NCBI GenBank assembly: GCA_023334545.1
Contig: JAADVB010000097.1
Location: forward strand, 1 to 61,443
Reading direction: 5' to 3'
Length of the DNA: 61,443 nt
Source of the DNA: Salisapilia sapeloensis
Taxonomy: Eukaryota > Oomycota > Peronosporomycetes > Peronosporales > Salisapiliaceae
In this document: positions 1 to 10,722 of the stretch, one piece after another
How the letters are laid out: the number at the start of each line of letters is the position of its first letter
Numbering within the stretch: position 1 is the first letter of the stretch
Translations under genes and position numbers: made by a program
Notes under the pieces: generated by a model
Told to the model about the DNA's origin: nothing
Databases searched by the model: none
The model's input: only the letters and a program-made list of their open reading frames with translations

Positions 1-206
1 AGGTGTCTGATTGCCAAATAATTGCCGATAACTTCTAAAACAGTCGGAAGTTTTATTTCGAGCGCTCATGAATCAGTCAGGCTCCAAATAGGATAAACCA
101 CCTCCGGAGGTGGTTTGTTTTATTTTGGAAATAAGATCAGTGGAGCTGAAAGATAAGAATCTTATTTAAGAAAAATAAGGCACTTTTTGCCAGGTTTGCC
201 GCCCCC
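1..206. mobile_element. Truncated copy of TIR-type MITE family A
   Basis: This stretch aligns in the same orientation with 60387-60594. Positions 54-117 are identical to 60441-60504, and the flanks are diverged. The window edge cuts off the left terminal repeat. The right end (about 191-206) resembles the right terminal repeat of the complete copy and is followed by TA. Both copies carry a perfect 22-nt palindrome centred on CCTCCGGAGG (95-116 here). No coding capacity is visible, so I infer a non-autonomous DNA element. Confidence 0.6.
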
Positions 207-1668
207 TAATGTGACAAGAGATATCCATCTACTTTTGGGCCTTTCAAAACTTCTGGTAAAGATTTCTGCTCGTACATGTTACTTTGCCAACAATACTGTC
301 AGCGTCCGTATTGCTCATCTCGGTGAGACCATTTCCCGTGGCTCGAATATTTTTCGTTTCGGTTGTTCATCTACTGGTCGATTAGCTTGTATATCAAGCG
401 CACATTCGCATGCAACTACATTTCATGCGCTCCTGCAACCGATACTACAGCTCACACGTATTGCGTCCATCTATTTCATATCTTGCAGGCATATATGCTC
501 CAGGCGTACGTCAGTAAGAGAAATCATATTTGTTGGAACCCAGCTTCTAGCTTACCACTCAAAGAAATAGATTGGTTCGTCGAAAGTCAACTCGCAAGTG
601 ATGCTACTTTCTGTCTACTCTACGTTGTAATCGAATAAACTCACGAGCGGCTAACTTGACTTTCTTGCGCTGTCAGATCAGGCTCCAACTATCTACCTTG
701 ACAATAACACCATTATCGGATAGTATGGCCATGACATGTAACCAGCGATCTGAGTGGGATCCAAACACACGATTTGTTGCAACATCTGGCGATGAGTAAG
801 CCAAGCTGTGAGCTTCCGCTCCAAGTTTGTCTAGGGAGAAGCGTACCGCTACATATAAAGCTTCACTTGCCCATGTCCCTCCATCTAGTTCCAATATACG
901 TTCGAGTGATTTCGTATGACAGGATGGCGAGAATGAAAACAAATATATAGATTTTCAGTGTGAGCTGTACAAATGGGCACTTGGAGACGCTTTAGAGTCG
1001 TGCCGATCTGATTTGGACTGTACTTGAGCAGGCGCAATGTGAAGCACTGCATCTTCAGTACGGCTACGTTGATGCTTTTTGGCAAGTGTAGCTTCTTTTG
1101 ATTTCCACAAGGTACTGACTTGGGGTGCTTCTAAATGAAGCGATTTATGAAACCAAAGGATGATCGGCTGCATTAATATTCACCAGGTAACTTGTAGAAA
1201 CCCACACGAAGATCTACCGGCATAAAGAAAGTAGCTTGATTGAAACAAATAGTAAGCTTTCGTTCGTGTCTTGCGTTTCCATCTAGAGCGTACAACAAGG
1301 TCGACAAACCTATTTTGTCGGAACCCATCTTGAGCCGTGTGGGCGAGAGGTTCTATGCATGAAACGCCTCGTTTGTGCACCACGCTAGTCCCTCCAACTT
1401 TCGTCCCATTAAATAATCTCTTAGACCATACAAAAAATGTGATGAGCGCGCGTAATTATCCGATATTCACTTGAGGAAGTCGCCCTGCTCTGATCCGCAA
1501 CTGCGTACACCGACGCACTCGCTCGGCGCCTTCCATCTCGTGCTCTCGATCGCCTAGTCTTTATCTTTCCAAGGTCTACGCCGCTGATCTTTTTGGCGAA
1601 AATCAGTTTCACGAACGTAGCCGATTGGTGGCAAAAGTTTCACCACCCTACAATCCGTCAGCCAGTCC
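207..1668. other. Gene-poor edge, possible gene remnants
   Basis: I find no gene here that I can name. Only short open frames are present. The most protein-like is on the minus strand at 673-942 (89 codons, with a stretch reading LDGGTWASEALYVAVRF), and another lies at 955-1173 minus. They could be exons of an unrecognised small gene or a decayed one. The last 150 bp presumably hold the promoter and 5' UTR of the gene starting at 1669. Confidence 0.4.
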
Positions 1669-4600
1669 ATGGGCAATTTATCGAGTACCAATTCTTGGAA
1701 TCCGATCAATTGTCCCCCGTTTGCCCCTCGCCCGACTGACCGGATCGAAGAACAAAGTAGCATGGCAGAGGCCACGAATGGAAACGTGGAAAAAATGGAA
1801 GATCCCGATCCTTCCACCAATCGGTCAAGCATGGTCTCGGCCACGGAGGCGGCCAAGAACACGGCCTCGTCCCTCGTCTCGAGGCTCTTCTCCTCCACCC
1901 AACGACTCAGTCATAGCTTCAGCAGCATCAGCCTCGGCAACTCATCCCGGCCGAATGATGCCGAGTCGGACGATGGGAGCAGCTCCATGGCCACCAACGA
2001 GTATCCGACGCCCCCGACGCCCTTGTCGCCAAGCTCGCAGAACTATGAGCAAGAGACGTATAATCCGCAGACACAAGCAGAGCAAAAGAATGATGTGATG
2101 GCCGCTGAATTCGAGAATGAAAATGAAAATGACGATCCGTTTGCCGTGAATGTAGAGGAAGAAGACGACGACATCTCCACGACGTCGTCCCCCGTGTCGG
2201 AACGGGAGCAGATGGAGCGAGACGGACAAGACACCTTTGTTGCGCCTCTACTCTCTCGCTACCGATCTTCGTACAACAATCCGCTCGGTCGAACAGGATC
2301 TGGTGGCCGAGCCGTTCGGGGGAATGCCAACTCGGACTCTTCCTCTTCCGACGACGACTCGTCTTCGTCCTCCTACTCGGAGGAAGACCCCGACGATGAG
2401 TTCGGAGGTGTCAAAGTTAACGACTGGCTGGATGAAGAAGAAGTGCAGCCGATCGCAGAGGAGACGGCGAGCGAGTTGGGCAAGCACCGCTACGGCAGTG
2501 CGTCGTCGGCTTCTACCATGCACCAAGCGCTCTCGTCTCACTCACTCGTGTATGGAACTGGGCCGAACACTGGTCGAGTCAGCGGTGGCAGCAGCTCCAA
2601 CTCGTTGCGGACGGCCAACAGTTGGATGAACGCTTCGGACGATGCAGAGGACGACACGGAAGACGATGACGACATCGAGCTATCCGTCTTTCTCCAGGAG
2701 AACATGCCAGTGTATGAAGTCATGCGGCAGGTGCAGCTCTTCCGTAACTTGAGTCAGAACCAGCAGGAGGAAGTGGTCAAGGCACTCAAGCCAGCGTCTT
2801 TCCACGATGGACAGGTGATTGTGGAGCAAGGGACGAAAGGATCTCGGTTCTACATGATCGCATCGGGAGAAGCCGTGGTGACGAAGAAGAATGAGGAAGG
2901 ACAGGAGCGTATGGTCACGCGTCTGCAGTCTGGCAACTACTTTGGAGAGCTAGCACTCATCTATGACGACCCTCGATCCGCCACCGTCCGTGCTGCGGGA
3001 GACGTAGAGCTCTTGTACCTAACGCAAAAGGATTTCCAGCACATTAACCAAGTGCACTTAAGTCTCATGCTGCAGCAAGTGCCTATCCTCGCGAGGCTGA
3101 GTGGACAGGACCAAGACAGCGTTCTCAGTCGACTCCAGCCGGCCAACTTTAGCGACGGAGAGTACATTGTCAAGCAGGGAGAGCAAGGATCTCGGTTCTA
3201 CATGATCACAAAGGGAGAGGCAGTCGTCATGGAGTTTAACAGTGAAGTGCATCCGGAAGATGGCGAGCGGGAGCTCACGAGGCTGTACGAAGGCCACGTG
3301 TTTGGCGAGATGTCGCTCATCTACAGCGAACCTCGGACGGCGAGTGTCCGTGCCATCGGGCCTGTCAAGTGTCTTTATCTGAGCAAAGAAGACTTTGACG
3401 AGTGCCTCCTATCTGACCACTTCCATCGATTCATTCAAGAGTCGTACATTGAGAAAGCCACGCGCCGGGCCATGCGTCTACGTATGCAGCAGCGCGCCAT
3501 GAGCAACAGTCGAGATAGCGGCACGTCGTCTAGCATGGCAGAGGACGCGAATAGTGCTTTGAATATGAGCGCCAGCACGAACAGCGGCCAAGGAGAGCAC
3601 ATCAAGGCGACGGAGACGAAGAAGCTTGTCAAACAGCGTCTGAAGAACGGCCAGAAGGTCGTGAACAAGTACATTATTCAACGCGACTTAGGCAAAGGAA
3701 CGTTTGGACGCGTCAAACTGTGTCAAAGCGAAGAGGACGGACACTTGTACGCCGTCAAGATCATGCACAAGAGCTTCATGCAGCGGATGGCAGGCAAGGA
3801 AGATCAGCTGCACGACGCGATGCGACGAGAAGTGGCGATTATGAAGAAACTCAACCATCGCAACGTGGTCAAGCTCGTGGAAGTGATTGACGATCCGTCC
3901 AGTCAAAAGGTGTACCTGGTGCAAGAGTACGTCCAGCACAACTTGATGACGGAGATCAACAAGAGCGCTGGGTTAGAGGATGAGACGGCGCGCAAATATC
4001 TTCGCGACCTGCTTTGTGGCATCCACTACCTGCACTTTAACAAGGTCATCCATCGAGACATCAAGCCAGAGAACATTCTCGTGAGTGACGAAGGCGTTGC
4101 TAAGATTGCCGACTTTGGTACGGCTCGGATGATCATGAACGAGAGCGAGACGCTGCAAGGAGCCAAGGGAACACCGGCGTTTATGGCGCCGGAGATGTTT
4201 AACATCGACGCCACGTACATGGGTTCGGCTGTTGACGTCTGGTCTCTCGGTGCTACGTTGTTCATGATGATCTGCGGTCGACCGCCGTGGCTGGCGGAGA
4301 ACGAAATCGTGCTGGCGGAAAAGGTGCAGAACGATGAGCTGAAGTTCCCTTCGGACATTGAGTACGCTCTTGACCCGCATCTGAAGAACTTGATCCAGCG
4401 CATGCTCACCAAGGACGCCGACGTGCGCATTTCTTTAAATGACTGCATCTACCACGACTGGGTGACCAAGGAAGGTAGTGAGCCACTTGGACTGCAAGGA
4501 GAAGAGAACATTCTGACGGTGAGTGTGGACGACACGGACCAGGCGATTGAGAACATCCCGGAGCAGATCGACCAGAGTCTCACGGAGCGTCTGAAGCAGG

Positions 4601-7161
4601 CGAATCTGCTCGTCAAGACACGACAGCAAGGTCGGAACTCGACAGTCCTCCGATCAGGAAGCGGACAGACGGCGTGGGATGCCAACCGACAGGCCCACGG
4701 CACGTCGACGTCCAACCTCCATACGCACCACAGCAACTCGCAGTACTCTACCACCGGATCGAATGGAAGTGGTACGAGTCAACCAAGTCGCGGATCGTCC
4801 AATGGAGAAGTGTCTCGTGTCATCCACAACTGGCGTCGGAATAAGCGTCTGCAGGCCATGTACGGACAGAAGGACCTGTCGGAACGCAGTCGTGAGCTGC
4901 TGATGGAGCAACGGCATCCTGGGTTCACGGCTGATCGTGCCAACGTGACGGAGATCATCCTCCCTGCGGCCAACCCGACGTCTAGGTCGAGATACCCGAG
5001 CACTTCGAGCATTAACACGAATCAGCCACGAGCCACCTCCGACTCTAGCTCGCCCACGTCTGCTCCAGGTTCTCCCGCGCGAGTCTCGAACTCCCGCAGC
5101 TCCTCCATTGAGAGCAACCCGCTGCCTGTCCAGCGCCATAACAGCGGCAGGTTCGAGTACCGTGACTCTGGTAATCTGGAAGGTTTCGGACGCACGAGCT
5201 TCACGTCCGTGTCTCGCATGTCGGATGGCGGCGTGTCGAACTCAACGATGGACGAGATCCAGGCGGCGCGTGAAAGTCTGGCGAGTGACGACCAGAACGA
5301 CATGAGTCACAACAGCTACAGCAGCTTCCACACGAACTTGTCTCGCGAGAGTGGATCGGACGCCGCTCTGCTGAAACGGTCGCTGTCTCGGAAGAAGGAT
5401 TTCCTCATGGTCACGTCGGAAGTCTTCCGAGGAGAGGAAGGCGACTATCAGTCGAGAAAGGTCTTGTTCCAGGCCAAGGACGACGACTTTTCAGTCGCTT
5501 CGAGGATCCCGAGTAAGAGCATGTCGGGCAGGGACTCTGTGACGAGCACTAGTCGACGCCACTCGTCCCACGCGACGACGAAAGCCAGTGGATCTCGCAA
5601 GAGCTCTTCATTTAATAATAGCATGGGTAGCATGGGCAGTTCATGCTCGGACAAGTCCGGTCCGTCGTACAAAAAGCCGAAGAAGTCCATGTCCAAGGAC
5701 GAAGTGGACTTGGGTGACATTGAGTTTGAGCAAGTGTCGGATGATGAGGATGAAGATGATGATGAGGAAGAAGAAGTGGAAGGGTCCATTGAGCTTTATG
5801 ACTCGAGTAGTGATGAAGGAAGCGAGTACAGTGACGTTGAATGTGACGTGGATGTCGAAGCCACGTTCGATGAGCTCATTGGATCGCCCAACCTGACGGA
5901 GTACGCCAACGAAGACGAAGAGCTGATGCCGGTTGACGCGAGCACGAATGCGACAACGAGAGGCTCTGCTTCCTCGTCTAGCATGCGGTCGCTGCTGCAC
6001 ATGCCGTCGTACCGATCCATCGTGCAAGTGTACGTGAGCAGTAAGATTCGAGAGAACTTGAATCTGCGCATCCGTGCCGGGTATGCCGAAGCCAAGGGTC
6101 AGCGGCAGTACATGGAAGACCGCAGTCTGTCCATTGCAGACGTTGACTTTAACTCGTGTCCTCCAGCCTTGACGGATGCGTTTGAGAATCTCGGCTACTT
6201 TGCAGTCTACGACGGGCATAACGGAACGGAAACGGTGGAGAAGCTGCAGGAAGAGCTGCACGAGCGATTCTTTGAGCACCTCCACTTTGCCTCGAATCCG
6301 ATGGCAGCCATGGCACAAGCATGCGAAGACTTAGACCACGACATGCTGCAGATGCAGAACAGCAGCATGACGCCTGATCGTCGATGCAGCTTTGTGTACG
6401 GCGACGGGTTCATCGGACCAAGCGGTGGAGATGTGGCGTCGGACGACGAGGAGCAGGAGGAGGTGACCGAAGCGACGGATGATCTCATGTTGTTTGATGA
6501 CGATGACCAACAAGCGGCAAATGAGCTGGAGGCTTCCAAGCCGCACATTCAGCCCATCTCCTTCTCTGGTGCCGTCGCAGTCTTCGTCGTTGTGGCGAAG
6601 AAGAAGATCGAAGGTGGCTTTATTGAAGAAGATGAGAACGAAGAGGAGGAGGAGACCAAGAGCAGTGCGAGCAACAAGGACAGTCCGACGGTGCTGTACA
6701 TTGGCAACACGGGTGACTGCCGCGCGGTCTTGAGCACGGCTGAGGGTGTCGCGGTGGACATTACCAAGGACCACAAGGCAAGTGACGCGGAGGAGAAGAA
6801 GCGGATTGAAGAGTCCGGTGGGTTCGTCCACAATGGTCGTCTCGATGGCATCCTGGCCATTTCTCGCGGCTTTGGTGATCTCGCGCACAAGCAAGAGGGG
6901 CACCTGATCGTTACGCCTGACCTGTACGAACATGCCGTGACGGACGAGGACGAGTTCATGCTGCTCGCCAGTGACGGCATTTTTGACGTCATCACGTCGC
7001 AGCAGGCTGTGAACTTTGTCCGGCGCAAGCTTCGGATGCACGGAGACGTTCAGTTGGCGGCTCAGGAGCTGTTGCAAAAGGCGCAGGCGTACTACGCGCA
7101 TGATAACCTGAGCGTCGTCCTCATTGCGCTCAACCAAAACGAGAAAGAGCCGTCCGTATAA
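1669..7161 (+). CDS. Fusion: two cNMP-binding domains, Ser/Thr kinase, PP2C phosphatase
   Basis: A single 1830-residue open frame. An acidic, Ser-rich N-terminus (1-340) precedes two cyclic-nucleotide-binding domains (about 354-455 and 470-580). Their phosphate-binding cassettes keep the key Glu and Arg (FGELALIYDDPRSATV and FGEMSLIYSEPRTASV). The kinase (about 668-931) has GKGTFG, the VAIK-type Lys in YAVKIM, HRDIKPEN, DFG and GTPAFMAPE; the last motif resembles CAMKK kinases rather than AGC-type PKG. A long Ser/Asp-rich linker leads to a PP2C domain (about 1467-1825) with metal-binding residues in MEDRS, YDGHNG, SRGFGD, SDGIFD and HDN. Acidic insertions interrupt the PP2C core. I chose the 1669 ATG because it gives MGNLSS, an N-myristoylation consensus; the next ATG is at 1759. 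I infer a cyclic-nucleotide-gated switch that both adds and removes phosphate. Plants have a comparable fusion with the phosphatase first. Confidence 0.9.
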   Translation: MGNLSSTNSWNPINCPPFAPRPTDRIEEQSSMAEATNGNVEKMEDPDPSTNRSSMVSATEAAKNTASSLVSRLFSSTQRLSHSFSSISLGNSSRPNDAESDDGSSSMATNEYPTPPTPLSPSSQNYEQETYNPQTQAEQKNDVMAAEFENENENDDPFAVNVEEEDDDISTTSSPVSEREQMERDGQDTFVAPLLSRYRSSYNNPLGRTGSGGRAVRGNANSDSSSSDDDSSSSSYSEEDPDDEFGGVKVNDWLDEEEVQPIAEETASELGKHRYGSASSASTMHQALSSHSLVYGTGPNTGRVSGGSSSNSLRTANSWMNASDDAEDDTEDDDDIELSVFLQENMPVYEVMRQVQLFRNLSQNQQEEVVKALKPASFHDGQVIVEQGTKGSRFYMIASGEAVVTKKNEEGQERMVTRLQSGNYFGELALIYDDPRSATVRAAGDVELLYLTQKDFQHINQVHLSLMLQQVPILARLSGQDQDSVLSRLQPANFSDGEYIVKQGEQGSRFYMITKGEAVVMEFNSEVHPEDGERELTRLYEGHVFGEMSLIYSEPRTASVRAIGPVKCLYLSKEDFDECLLSDHFHRFIQESYIEKATRRAMRLRMQQRAMSNSRDSGTSSSMAEDANSALNMSASTNSGQGEHIKATETKKLVKQRLKNGQKVVNKYIIQRDLGKGTFGRVKLCQSEEDGHLYAVKIMHKSFMQRMAGKEDQLHDAMRREVAIMKKLNHRNVVKLVEVIDDPSSQKVYLVQEYVQHNLMTEINKSAGLEDETARKYLRDLLCGIHYLHFNKVIHRDIKPENILVSDEGVAKIADFGTARMIMNESETLQGAKGTPAFMAPEMFNIDATYMGSAVDVWSLGATLFMMICGRPPWLAENEIVLAEKVQNDELKFPSDIEYALDPHLKNLIQRMLTKDADVRISLNDCIYHDWVTKEGSEPLGLQGEENILTVSVDDTDQAIENIPEQIDQSLTERLKQANLLVKTRQQGRNSTVLRSGSGQTAWDANRQAHGTSTSNLHTHHSNSQYSTTGSNGSGTSQPSRGSSNGEVSRVIHNWRRNKRLQAMYGQKDLSERSRELLMEQRHPGFTADRANVTEIILPAANPTSRSRYPSTSSINTNQPRATSDSSSPTSAPGSPARVSNSRSSSIESNPLPVQRHNSGRFEYRDSGNLEGFGRTSFTSVSRMSDGGVSNSTMDEIQAARESLASDDQNDMSHNSYSSFHTNLSRESGSDAALLKRSLSRKKDFLMVTSEVFRGEEGDYQSRKVLFQAKDDDFSVASRIPSKSMSGRDSVTSTSRRHSSHATTKASGSRKSSSFNNSMGSMGSSCSDKSGPSYKKPKKSMSKDEVDLGDIEFEQVSDDEDEDDDEEEEVEGSIELYDSSSDEGSEYSDVECDVDVEATFDELIGSPNLTEYANEDEELMPVDASTNATTRGSASSSSMRSLLHMPSYRSIVQVYVSSKIRENLNLRIRAGYAEAKGQRQYMEDRSLSIADVDFNSCPPALTDAFENLGYFAVYDGHNGTETVEKLQEELHERFFEHLHFASNPMAAMAQACEDLDHDMLQMQNSSMTPDRRCSFVYGDGFIGPSGGDVASDDEEQEEVTEATDDLMLFDDDDQQAANELEASKPHIQPISFSGAVAVFVVVAKKKIEGGFIEEDENEEEEETKSSASNKDSPTVLYIGNTGDCRAVLSTAEGVAVDITKDHKASDAEEKKRIEESGGFVHNGRLDGILAISRGFGDLAHKQEGHLIVTPDLYEHAVTDEDEFMLLASDGIFDVITSQQAVNFVRRKLRMHGDVQLAAQELLQKAQAYYAHDNLSVVLIALNQNEKEPSV

Positions 7162-7266
7162 GACAAGGTAGCAAGTGAGAGAGAGACAATATGAATTGTG
7201 CGTATAACTTTTTGTTGATTTGATATTCCTGAACCTTTCCACATATGACTACCTACATTTGACGAC

Positions 7267-10200
7267 TCAACTGCGTGAAGCAGCTCCCCATCGCGTCTTT
7301 TGTACGCACGCTACGAGACTTCGGAACATGCCTTCCAGTCGGCCTCCGACCTAGTATGCACAGTACACGATAAGCTTATGACATAAAGAAGGAACGGATA
7401 GATCGATACAAACCTCGGAAATGTCGTGGTCACTCAGAGCTGGGAGCAGCGTCTGGTACCAAAAGTGAAGACGCAACTCGTCGCCTCCAGTCTCCAGGAC
7501 GAAGCAGACGCTCGCGACTGGATCCTGTATCTGACTGGGCGAAGATGTCTGAGCAAGCAGGCGAGACAATGTCTTCGTCTTCCACAGCACCATTAGGTCG
7601 TCGCTGTCCGGTACATTACCCCACGTCCGACGAACGACCGAGTCATAGACTCTTTGCTTGCGAGTGTCATTGGACGGCAAGAAGGCCAGCTTTTGGGTCC
7701 AAAAGCACACGTCCTCGATATCGCTGACGCTGTCCAGCACCACGATCTCGTCGTCTGCATTAACCCAGCGCATTAAACGCACTGGGTCTTTCAAGTAACC
7801 CAACGCTCGCTCTTCGTCTGGCGTGTGGAGGTCGACGATGCCTCTCCACTGCACCAGTCCATCATCTTGCGTCCACTCTTCCGGAGTGGATATGTAGAGC
7901 GAAAATCCATCGCCGCTGGTCACGTTTTCCCAATTGACAATGGCCGAACTCGATAGACTTTCACCAGCACTACTACTGCGCCGACCCTTCAAACCGTCTG
8001 TGGAGCCGTACTGGGTATACGCTGCAGCTATAGCCAATTCCTCGGAGGTGAAGGGAGGGATGGACTTGCTGGCGTGCTTTGCAAGCACGCTATCCACGAA
8101 GTGAGCCAAGTCTTGGTCGTCATGAGTCTTAGGTTTCTTCAGCTTGTTGACCGCATCGAGATTGTCGAGGAGAGGCTGGTACGTCTTTGGATCCGACTCT
8201 GGGTCCATCGTCAGTACCTCGCAGACTGTACGCAAAGCAGGCGGAAGCAGAACGTGTATGAACGCTTGGGCAAACAGGTTGGAGCTAGCTCCTTGACACA
8301 CGAGCGTTACGTTGGAGATCCTGTTGGGGTAGTGCTGCGTCGATATGGTCAGTATTTCCAACATGATGCGCACGTGGCTTTCGGCAAACGAAGACAAGGT
8401 GCAGTTACGACAGTCAAGAATCAGACTTAGGCGATGCATATTGTCCCTTCTTTTCACCTGGTAGGTCCACATGTACTCCCACAAGTATAGCCAGTATCGT
8501 CCGACTTGCTCTTTGCTCACTCCATGTACTTTGAGCAGCTGCCAGTTAACTGACCCAAGAGACACGACCAACGTCTTCTCCTTTTGCTTGTTATCGTCAC
8601 TAGTCAAGAACTCATGTGGAAAGCCTCGTTTGATGGCGCGGAAGTTTGTCCGAGGCACGGTCAAGATCGAGTCGAGAGCAGTCTCGATCCGGAATACACG
8701 CGTGTGCGTAGGCAGCGACCGACTGGACGTCCACTGCTTCTCTTCCATCTCACGAGCATTCTTCGCAGTCGCTCCTTTACTGTCCGGATGCACTTCAAGC
8801 GCAGCTAGAGTGAGGTACCAGTCAAGACGCTTTGGTCCTAGCAACGGCTTAAATCCAATCTCTAGCTTCCACAGGACAACAACAAAAGCTGCGAGGAACC
8901 CAGCCAGCAGGACGACTGCCAGGACCATGTGACAGTGCTGACTTAAAGCGGCTAATGCAACGCCACAGACAGCGACGATGCCACCGATGGCAGGCTTCAT
9001 CAGTGTCTTGGACATAAGCGTAAAGGATGAGTTCGTTTGTAGCTGCGCTTGGAACTTTAGTCGAACGAGGAATTGAGACTTGGATGATCCAGCACGACTT
9101 CTAGGTACGTGAGTCTCTGGTCCGAACTGCTCTTCGATCTCCGTCCGGCGGTGGGAAGCAGGGACTTCGGTTGCGCCTCGAATGTCCATCATGGTTGTCT
9201 GGGAAGTCCAACGAGGACTGACGACAGCACTCGCAAGCTCTTCCAGACTCAGCGTGAACTTATTACCATCACTTAGTACGATCTCGACGGACGAATTGAT
9301 GTTCATGTTGCCCAAGTATATCTGCTGTCCCCATCCGATTGTATCGTCGAGACTCTGCTGCATCGTCAAGTGAGTGATGAGGACGTCGCGGATGGAAGGA
9401 CAGTAACATGACGTATAGTGCTCGTCTGAACGCCAGACGGTCACGTACGAGTCGTCTGCATGGACCCATTCTGGACTTTCTATCGCATGCGACAGCACAG
9501 ATGCCCACTTGGCGCATGCGACCGCCTCATTACAACGCAGAGACAGCTTCGGTCCGTTCTTCATCTCGACGTCAAAGTTGTGAGGCTTGGAGAACTTTTC
9601 GTACAATACTTTGCGACAGTCATGCAACATGATACTAGCCTTAGGCTTGGCAGACGACACGTTAGTCGCGTTCGTGCCTTCGCCAAACCGGTGCAGCGCT
9701 ACTTGAGTCAGGACGAAATACCCCTTCTTCCAGATCTTGACAAAGTTCCGGCTGCGGAGCATGAGCTCTCCTTGGTGCAGCACGCCGACAAAGTCTCCTG
9801 TGGCTGTCCGATCGGCTGCCGTCTGCGATTGGGATCGACTGTTGCGTCTTGATGCTTCGACAGACCCACGACCAGAGCTACTTGAGTCAGACAAGACCGC
9901 ACTGTCGTTTAAACTGCTGTCCAGACTAGTCGTCTGCAGACTGATTTCGCAGCAAATACTCGACGATGCTGTCTCCTGCTTTCGCTGGACAATGTACGAC
10001 GTTTTGGTGGACGCCTTCCGAGCGACTGTACCAAGACCTCGAATCCAGACGTGGTCTCCGCCTTTGATGCTTACGACTGTGGACATAGTGTTCTGTCGAT
10101 CCATCATGGTCAGCTTCCTTCTCTTCTCCAGGCCATTGGATGCGACTTTGAACGGCAGTAGTTTCGGCAGCTTATCGAATGTAGAGTCAGCGTCATCCAC

Positions 10201-10722
10201 TTCTTCGTCATCAAAGATAGGAGATGGCTCGCGGTCCGGCTGCGATTGTTGTGGGTCGTCCTGTTCGAACACAAAGACCATGGCACCAGAGTCTCCTCCA
10301 GCAGCAACATAGCCGACGTACGGACTCTTTTGTATAATGCCAAGCGTCCGTCCGTCCGACGTCTGCAGCTGGACAGGGTCCTGATAACACACTGGCTGGT
10401 CCTTTCGCTTTTCAAACCCAGGAGCAGGCGTGATCGTCCACTCTGTTGGCTCCACAGGCTCATGTTCGTTGGTATAGGAACCACGCAAGTCGTCACTGAC
10501 GGACGACGGGGACGAGATCAAGAGAGACGTCGAACTTTGCGCGAAGGAAGAGCTACTGGATGACATGAAGGACTTGGAGTGAGGCACGGCGTCCTCGAGC
10601 GCGAGGTAGGCATCAGGTCGCGTCGGACTCTTGGCTGAGTGTACGAGTTTCAGGTGCACGACGGACGTGTAGTATCGCAGGATGCTACCAGAGCTCGACG
10701 CTAGCGGGACGGTCCTGCTCAT
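7267..10722 (-). CDS. PH domain, two-TM, CRAL-TRIO membrane protein
   Basis: Exons 10722-7414 and 7350-7267, joined over a 63-nt intron (7351-7413, GT..AG, phase 0), give 1130 residues. Without splicing, the frame runs through the intron and stops at its last codon; splicing adds a basic C-terminal tail. A PH domain lies at about 309-412 (GELMLRSRNFVKIWKKGYF... ending in KWASVL). A close pair of hydrophobic helices at about 574-616 forms a hairpin or two TM spans. A Sec14/CRAL-TRIO fold follows at about 714-835 (LSLILDCRNCT, then a run ending in VLLPPALRTVCEV). The C-terminal 200 residues (VNWENVTSGDGFSLY...) resemble a START- or GOLD-like module that I cannot name. PH plus CRAL-TRIO suggests phosphoinositide binding and lipid transfer at a membrane contact. 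It is convergent with the kinase-PP2C gene, with 105 bp between stops. Confidence 0.8.

Noticed and set aside
187-570. 127-codon plus frame at the left edge
   Set aside because: It starts inside the MITE end, has no domain or biased codon use, and overlaps another frame.
6331-7242. 303-codon open frame opposite the PP2C domain
   Set aside because: It is antisense to a conserved enzyme domain, has no recognisable motif, and arises from the codon bias of the sense gene.
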